Shown piece after piece: positions 1 through 3,696 of a stretch of DNA of 9,815 bases (the first letter of the stretch is position 1; every line of letters starts with the position of its first letter). The notes under the pieces were generated by a model, which was not told the origin of the DNA, searched no databases, and saw nothing but the letters and a program-made list of their open reading frames with translations. The stretch is from an uncultured Clostridia bacterium (GTDB lineage Bacteria; Bacillota; Clostridia; Oscillospirales; Ruminococcaceae), in the NCBI GenBank assembly GCA_947427325.1, contig CANEHP010000081.1:1-9815 (forward strand), in the 5' to 3' direction. A program made the translations under genes and the position numbers.

Positions 1-153
1 CTCGGTATAATTTATTTTGCTTTCGGTGTCCGTTTGTGCGGTCTTTAAAACTGTTGTGCTGTTGGGGTTTGGGGGGCTGTTGAAACAAAGTGCTTCATTC
101 TTTTGTTTTGCTGCTCTGTTCTTTGTAGCTTTTTTATTTTTCTTTTTTACGAT
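1..153 (-). CDS. Possible partial gene: lysine-rich N-terminus running off the left edge
   Basis: On the minus strand the frame directly after the bactofilin stop stays open to the window edge, while the other two minus frames are closed by early stops. There is no ATG, GTG or TTG in it. The first plausible initiation codon is ATC at 153-151, which would give a protein beginning M-V-K-K-K-N-K-K-A-T-K, a typical highly basic N-terminus. A weak purine-rich AAGGG lies 13 nt upstream of that ATC, right after the bactofilin stop, so it would be the second gene of a bactofilin operon. The visible 51 codons are Lys-rich, then Asn/Thr/Ser/Pro-rich, with no recognisable domain. I do not recognise the protein. 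Basic low-complexity N-termini occur on DNA translocases and many other proteins, so nothing functional follows. The open frame could also be chance in A-rich sequence. Confidence 0.35.
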   Translation of the reverse strand, partial: MVKKKNKKATKNRAAKQKNEALCFNSPPNPNSTTVLKTAQTDTESKINYTE

Positions 154-171
154 TTTGGAAGGAGAACCCTT

Positions 172-1545
172 TTATTCAACGCCGATTTCAATATTTTCGG
201 GGAATATCTTTTCGCTTTCATCCTTATTGAGGAAGGTGGTGCTTACGTAACCCTGAATAATAGCGCCATCGTCAACGGTTATGGTAGATGCGCTTATATC
301 GCCGAAGATAACCGCATCGGCTCTGAACTCCGCTTTGCCCGATATATCCACATTTCCCTTAACCTTGCCGTTTATGCAGGCATATCCCGAATTTAAATCG
401 CCTATAAGAAGAGTGTCACGACCGATATCCACGCTGCCCTTCAGTACCACGTTGCCCTGAACCTGTGACGCAAACATATTTGCGTTATTGCAGGTCATAT
501 TTCCTATAATTCTGCCGTTCAGCTCAACATCCTTGGTGGTCTCGACATCTCCTCTTATATCGCCGTCAATGCTCATATCCGCAAGAGAGCGAATATTTCC
601 ATCGATCATAGTGTTGCGGGAAATAACGGTGATTTCCGTGTCGGCGGCGTCGCTGTAGCTTCTGCGGCTTTGAACGGAAGACTGACTGCCTAATGGGTAT
701 GTATTGCCGCCGCTGCCGTTATAATCCTGTCCTCTTCCGTAGCCATGATTATAGCTTCCGTCTCTGTTTTGCGGCTGAGTATTATAACTGCTTCTGTCAT
801 TGCGGGGAGCGCTGTAGTTTACGTCGTTTCTGCCATAGCTTCTGCTGCGGTTATCGCCGCCTTCCCCGTCGTTTCTCCGGTCACTGTAATCCTGACGGCT
901 GTCTCTGACATTGCGCTGACTGCCATAGTCCTGATTATATCCGTCCCTGTCGTCACGCCGATTATTATAGCCCCGGTTATTGTAGCCCTCTCCGTCGTCA
1001 CGCCGATCATTGTAGCCTTGGTTATTGTAATCGTCTCTGCCGTCACGCCGATCATTGTAGCCCTGGTTATCGTAATCGTCTCTCTCGTCACGCCGATCGT
1101 TATAACCCCGGTTATCGTAGCCGTCTCTGCCGTCACGCCGATCATTGTAGCCCCGGTTATCGTAGCCGTCTCTGCTGTCACGCTGATCATTATAGCCCCG
1201 GTTATTGTAATCTATGCCGCTTTGACCGTTCAAGCTGTCCTTTGGACGGTTATCATTATAGTCGCCGCCGTTATTCCGAGAACGATAACCGTCATTGTAA
1301 CCTCTGCCGTTATCATAATCGGAGCTTTGCCTGTTGTATGACTGATTTTGTGAAGCTTGTCCGTCTTGACTGCGATAATAGGGACGCCCCGCTCCTTCCA
1401 TGGAGGAATCGTCGGGAACAGAGGGCTGATCGTTATCCAGCGCTCTTTTCAGTCCCGCAAACTGTGTGTTTCTCTTTCTGTCTTCGTCCTTGGTGTTGCC
1501 GGTAAGTTCTTTTACCGCCTGTGAAAAATTTTCCTTCAGTCCCAT
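172..1545 (-). CDS. Bactofilin (polymer-forming cytoskeletal protein) with long repetitive disordered N-terminal region
   Basis: The start is ATG at 1545-1543, preceded by AAAGGA 9 nt upstream; the frame stays open upstream to 1626 but without a comparable ribosome binding site. The product is 457 aa. Residues 1-16 (MGLKENFSQAVKELTG) look like a short amphipathic helix. Residues about 50-300 are low-complexity, rich in R, D, Y, G, N and Q, and include six 15-residue repeats around RDGYDNRGYNDRRDG. Residues about 304-437 form the bactofilin domain: short beta-strand turns with recurring hydrophobic-x-G/D spacing (IDGNIRS, IDGDIRGDV, LNGRIIGNM, VQGNVVLKG, INGKVKGNV, IFGDI, IQGYV), which fold into a beta-helix that polymerises without nucleotide. 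Bactofilins normally have only short disordered tails, so the long N-terminal region is the odd part. Family knowledge suggests a membrane-associated scaffold for cell shape, wall enzymes or polar organisation; the specific role here is unknown. No convincing sigma-A promoter was found just upstream. Confidence 0.9.
   Translation of the reverse strand: MGLKENFSQAVKELTGNTKDEDRKRNTQFAGLKRALDNDQPSVPDDSSMEGAGRPYYRSQDGQASQNQSYNRQSSDYDNGRGYNDGYRSRNNGGDYNDNRPKDSLNGQSGIDYNNRGYNDQRDSRDGYDNRGYNDRRDGRDGYDNRGYNDRRDERDDYDNQGYNDRRDGRDDYNNQGYNDRRDDGEGYNNRGYNNRRDDRDGYNQDYGSQRNVRDSRQDYSDRRNDGEGGDNRSRSYGRNDVNYSAPRNDRSSYNTQPQNRDGSYNHGYGRGQDYNGSGGNTYPLGSQSSVQSRRSYSDAADTEITVISRNTMIDGNIRSLADMSIDGDIRGDVETTKDVELNGRIIGNMTCNNANMFASQVQGNVVLKGSVDIGRDTLLIGDLNSGYACINGKVKGNVDISGKAEFRADAVIFGDISASTITVDDGAIIQGYVSTTFLNKDESEKIFPENIEIGVE
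949..1218. repeat. 45-bp in-frame tandem repeat, six copies, inside the bactofilin gene
   Basis: Six consecutive 45-bp units start at 949, 994, 1039, 1084, 1129 and 1174. Each reads on the plus strand as a variant of GTCGTCACGCCGATCATTGT followed by AGCCCCGGTTAT and a CGTAGCCGTCTCT-like end. Each encodes one 15-residue unit of the disordered region (consensus RDGYDNRGYNDRRDG). Units differ by scattered substitutions, but the period is exactly 45 bp, so copy-number change would keep the reading frame. Degenerate copies appear to extend on both sides in the protein (RDGYNQDYGSQRNV on one side, IDYNNRGYNDQRDS on the other). Confidence 0.9.
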
Positions 1546-1700
1546 TTTATACGGTCCTTTCATTTTGAAATTGCAGATTCCATACAAAAATTCATATTTT
1601 ATCCTGATTCTGACAACAAATTGCATATATTCAAAGCTAATGACTGTTCATTTTTTAAAAAAATAAGAACAAGCAGGCTTTAATACAAAATACACATAAT

Positions 1701-1933
1701 TACATATATTTATCATAGCTTGTGGAAAAAACTTTGAAGCCTGTGGTTTTTCGACAAGCTGCCGCCGATTTTCGGCAAAGCCGAAAATCAAAAATCGGGC
1801 TAAAGCCTCGATTTTCAAGCTGTTATTTCAACTCAGGGGAAAACCTTGATGGTTTTCCCCCGAACCCCATTTCATTCCGAAAAAGAAAAGCTAAGACTTT
1901 TTCAACACTCTATAAATACATATATTTATCATA
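1701..1933. repeat. MITE-like hairpin-rich repeat unit bounded by 17-bp direct repeats
   Basis: The 17-mer TACATATATTTATCATA occurs at 1701-1717 and again at 1917-1933. Between them are four consecutive stem-loops: arms 1717-1730 and 1747-1760 (14 bp, one mismatch); 1767-1776 and 1780-1789 (GATTTTCGGC / GCCGAAAATC, perfect, AAA loop); a bulged hairpin at about 1791-1815; and 1836-1845 with 1851-1860 (GGGGAAAACC / GGTTTTCCCC, perfect, 5-nt loop). The ends carry an imperfect inverted repeat, TGTGGAAAAA at 1721-1730 against TGTTGAAAAA (reverse of 1898-1907). There is no credible ORF. This looks like a non-autonomous mobile element or a REP-type structured repeat, with the direct repeat as either target duplication or part of the unit. 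TGTGGAAAA also matches a degenerate DnaA box. Confidence 0.6.
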
Positions 1934-1949
1934 CTATAATAAGGCTTTT

Positions 1950-1978
1950 TTGTCAAGGGAAATAAAGAAAAATATGAT
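1950..1978 (+). promoter_or_regulatory. Possible orphan sigma-A promoter in the intergenic region
   Basis: TTGTCA at 1950-1955, a 17-nt spacer and TATGAT at 1973-1978 make a near-consensus sigma-A promoter pointing right. No credible ORF lies in the next 180 bp; the region is AT-rich with no clear structured RNA or terminator before the MITE at 2165. It may be fortuitous in AT-rich DNA, a remnant, or the source of a small RNA. The stretch 1934-2163 otherwise shows only a possible degenerate similarity (2061-2104) to the interior of the following MITE. Confidence 0.3.
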
Positions 1979-2164
1979 ATTTGTAAAAATTGTCAGCTAT
2001 AAATACAAAATTAAAGCGGCTTTGCAAAAATACCGCCCTTGAAATTTTGCGGAACGGTCTATGCAAATATTCCGATATTTTGTCAAAATTTTCCGAGGCG
2101 CAGTTCGATTTCCGCCTTCCGATTTCTGCCTTTTTTATACACTGTTTCAATTTTTTTAACTTTA

Positions 2165-2336
2165 GGCAACACCGCACAATTACCGGCTAACGCCTTTGCC
2201 GTCCGATTGTTTGCATATTTTCCGCCATATTGCACAAATTTTCCTTGAAAGGCGACAGCCTTCCTGCGTCAAATTTATGCAATCTGACGAAAAATCTGAC
2301 TGTGCACTCGAACGACAATAATTGTGCGGTGTTGCC
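2165..2336. mobile_element. MITE: 172 bp with 18-bp perfect terminal inverted repeats and TTTA target duplication
   Basis: The left end GGCAACACCGCACAATTA (2165-2182) is the exact reverse complement of the right end TAATTGTGCGGTGTTGCC (2319-2336). The sequence TTTA is present on both outer sides (2161-2164 and 2337-2340), as expected for a 4-bp target-site duplication. The interior holds no transposase and no credible ORF, so it is non-autonomous and would need a transposase in trans. A GG terminus with a 4-bp duplication is compatible with several DDE transposase families (IS5-type among them), but the family cannot be fixed from sequence alone. It sits about 100 bp upstream of the rpmH promoter. 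Confidence 0.82.
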
Positions 2337-2376
2337 TTTATTTCCGCCTTATTGCCCGCAATCCTAAAAAACGAAC

Positions 2377-2409
2377 ATAAAATCCTTTCCCATACTGTAA
2401 GGATTTTAT
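2377..2409. other. Perfect 11-bp inverted repeat upstream of the rpmH promoter
   Basis: ATAAAATCCTT at 2377-2387 is the exact reverse complement of AAGGATTTTAT at 2399-2409, separated by 11 nt. It lies 31 bp upstream of the -35 box of rpmH, outside the MITE. It could be an operator-like site, a weak terminator for leftward or rightward transcription, or a remnant; it has no GC-rich core, so a strong intrinsic terminator is unlikely. Confidence 0.5.
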
Positions 2410-2440
2410 CCCTCATTTGTTAATTTTTCGCAAAAAACCC

Positions 2441-2469
2441 TTGACACTCCGCTTTAAATGCGATATAAT
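2441..2469 (+). promoter_or_regulatory. Consensus sigma-A promoter of rpmH-rnpA
   Basis: TTGACA at 2441-2446 and TATAAT at 2464-2469, separated by exactly 17 nt, are a perfect match to the vegetative promoter consensus. Transcription would start near 2476, giving a leader of about 70 nt. In that leader TCCGCA (2480-2485) can pair with TGCGGA (2499-2504) to form a small hairpin before the rpmH ribosome binding site. Such a strong promoter suits a ribosomal protein gene. Confidence 0.93.
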
Positions 2470-2544
2470 ATTAAAGCTATCCGCAGGAAAAGGCGTCTTG
2501 CGGACAAAAACCACACTACACTGATTTGGAAAGGATTGATTGAA

Positions 2545-2679
2545 ATGAAAAGAACATATCAGCCTAAAAAGCGTCAGAGAAAGATGGAGCACGGCTTCAG
2601 AAAAAGAATGTCTACCGCCAACGGCAGAAAGGTTCTCGCCCGCAGACGCGCGAAGGGCAGAGCTAAGCTTTCTCACTAA
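2545..2679 (+). CDS. rpmH: 50S ribosomal protein L34
   Basis: A 44-aa, extremely basic protein beginning MKRTYQPKKRQRKMEHGFRK and ending with the family's Arg/Lys-rich helix (ANGRKVLARRRAKGRAKLSH). This is the normal full length and sequence of bacterial L34, a small protein embedded in 23S rRNA of the large subunit. The ATG at 2545 is chosen because the L34 family begins with MKRTYQP and AAAGGA lies 9 nt upstream (2530-2535); an in-frame ATG at 2458 lies upstream of the inferred transcription start and would overlap the -10 box. It is the first gene of the cluster, transcribed from the perfect promoter at 2441-2469, and ends 5 nt before rnpA, the usual arrangement. Nothing is unusual in the protein itself. 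Confidence 0.98.
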   Translation: MKRTYQPKKRQRKMEHGFRKRMSTANGRKVLARRRAKGRAKLSH

Positions 2680-2684
2680 GCTCC

Positions 2685-3050
2685 GTGGATTTATCCAAAA
2701 AATATGTAAGCGTAAAAAGGGATAAGGAATTTCGCTATCTGTTTAAAAAGGGTAAAAGCGTTGTCAACAGCGCTTTTGTATGCTACCTCAGACCTAACAA
2801 AAGGCGGGTCAACCGTTTAGGTATAGTCACCTCCAAAAAAATCGGCAACGCCGTTAAAAGAAGCCGTGCAAGAAGGGTTTTAAGAGAAGCCTTTCGGATT
2901 CTTGAGCCGCAGCTTAGGGCGGCAGGGGACAGGCGGTATGATTTTATATTTGTTGCAAGAGGAAAAACCCCCTATATGAAGTCCAATAAGCTTTACGGCA
3001 TTATGAAAAAGCAGATAGCGGAAGAAATAACGAAAGCTAACGATAATTGA
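2685..3050 (+). CDS. rnpA: Ribonuclease P protein component
   Basis: A 121-aa protein component of RNase P, which with the rnpB RNA removes 5' leaders from pre-tRNA. The family signature lies at residues 52-71 (KIGNAVKRSRARRVLREAFR), preceded by the FRYLFKKGKSV and LGIVTSKK strands and followed by DFIFVARGKTP. Length is normal (about 110-125 aa). The start is GTG at 2685, 5 nt after the rpmH stop, without a clear Shine-Dalgarno, so translation is probably coupled to rpmH. The conserved RNR motif reads RSR here (Ser60 in place of Asn). A short hairpin (ACGCA / TGCGT, 3051-3064) follows the stop at once. It is not followed by a long T-run, so it may only partly attenuate read-through to yidD. 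Confidence 0.96.
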   Translation: MDLSKKYVSVKRDKEFRYLFKKGKSVVNSAFVCYLRPNKRRVNRLGIVTSKKIGNAVKRSRARRVLREAFRILEPQLRAAGDRRYDFIFVARGKTPYMKSNKLYGIMKKQIAEEITKANDN

Positions 3051-3297
3051 ACGCATTCCTGCGTGGGTTTTGATTTGCTTTAATCCGGGATTTTACACCG
3101 CCGCCGATTTATTTGCCACCTTTACCTTAAATCACCGGTCTGAACGGAATTTAGGCATTTTCGGATTTATGCGGCAGATAAAGAACAAAACAAAAGACTG
3201 CTTTTTTCGGCGGCTTGTCCGTTATGCGCTGCGGACGATGTATACACGGCAAATTCAGACCGTCCTATGACCGTCCTATGTTTATACTTTTATTATT
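3051..3297 (+). other. Long spacer between rnpA and yidD, with an 11-bp tandem duplication
   Basis: rnpA and yidD usually abut or overlap; here 247 bp separate them. The spacer holds a small hairpin just after rnpA (3051-3064) and an exact head-to-tail duplication of GACCGTCCTAT at 3258-3268 and 3269-3279. A 66-codon open frame (3070-3270) has no ribosome binding site and no protein-like character, so I do not call it a gene. No consensus promoter for yidD was found. The yidD ATG also lacks a Shine-Dalgarno: the 18 nt before it are almost all A and T. Confidence 0.6.
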
Positions 3298-3585
3298 ATG
3301 AAATACATTTTAATCGGGCTTATAAAACTTTATAGGATAACATTATCGGAAAGATTGCCGCGTTCCTGCCGCTTTACTCCAAGCTGCTCACAGTATGCGC
3401 TTACTGCTGTCAGCCGTTTTGGTGCGGTCAAGGGCGGCTTTTTGGCATTTTGGAGAATTTGCAGGTGTAATCCCTATTCTGTCGGCGGGTGGGATCCCGT
3501 GCCGGAGGAATTTTATTTTATCCGCTCGCTGAAAAGGCGTCTTTGCGGAATGTTTTCAAAAAATAGGAATAATCGGCAAAAATAA
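3298..3585 (+). CDS. yidD: Membrane protein insertion efficiency factor YidD
   Basis: A 95-aa protein of the YidD (DUF37) family, a small inner-membrane-associated protein that assists YidC-dependent insertion. The family pattern is complete: an N-terminal amphipathic/hydrophobic helix (MKYILIGLIKLYR), the block CRFTPSCSQYA with Cys24 and Cys30, the central GGFLAFWRICRCNPY with Cys55 and Cys57, and GGWDPVPEEF at residues 63-72. A basic tail follows. The ATG at 3298 gives the expected family N-terminus, but no Shine-Dalgarno precedes it; the upstream sequence is AT-only for more than 10 nt. The gene lies between rnpA and yidC as in most bacteria, with larger gaps than usual. Low or leader-independent translation is a possible consequence but is not shown by the sequence. 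Confidence 0.95.
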   Translation: MKYILIGLIKLYRITLSERLPRSCRFTPSCSQYALTAVSRFGAVKGGFLAFWRICRCNPYSVGGWDPVPEEFYFIRSLKRRLCGMFSKNRNNRQK

Positions 3586-3651
3586 GGCCGAAAATCAGGC
3601 GGCTTGCGTCTTTAAACAAGGCATTTAAACAAATTAAACGAGAATGTGCAG

Positions 3652-3669
3652 AAAAGGTTGTGATTTATC
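3652..3669 (+). promoter_or_regulatory. Ribosome binding site pointing to an ATC start for yidC
   Basis: AAAAGG at 3652-3657 lies 9 nt before ATC at 3667-3669, which is in frame with yidC and preceded by an in-frame TGA at 3661-3663. Starting there adds ten residues (M-I-D-F-L-Y-S-I-L-G) before the first ATG and matches the N-terminal length normally seen in Gram-positive YidC proteins. ATA at 3670 is a second option at 12 nt. The first ATG (3697) has only AGG one base upstream, too close to act as a ribosome binding site. Confidence 0.55.
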
Positions 3670-3696
3670 ATAGACTTCTTATATTCAATTTTAGGT

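Noticed and set aside
172..174. Read-through of the bactofilin TAA into the same-frame lysine-rich frame
   Set aside because: The bactofilin domain is complete before the stop and no recoding signal is visible; a separate start is simpler.
949..1218. Repeat array considered as a CRISPR
   Set aside because: Units are contiguous 45-mers without spacers, keep one reading frame and encode a protein repeat.
745..1341. 198-codon plus-strand frame opposite the bactofilin, very rich in Val and Ile
   Set aside because: It mirrors the 45-bp repeat of the minus-strand gene; the hydrophobic composition is the antisense of the R/D/Y/N codons and there is no ribosome binding site.
2413..2676. 87-codon minus-strand frame over rpmH
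   Set aside because: It is antisense to rpmH and its promoter, a frequent false ORF opposite this gene.
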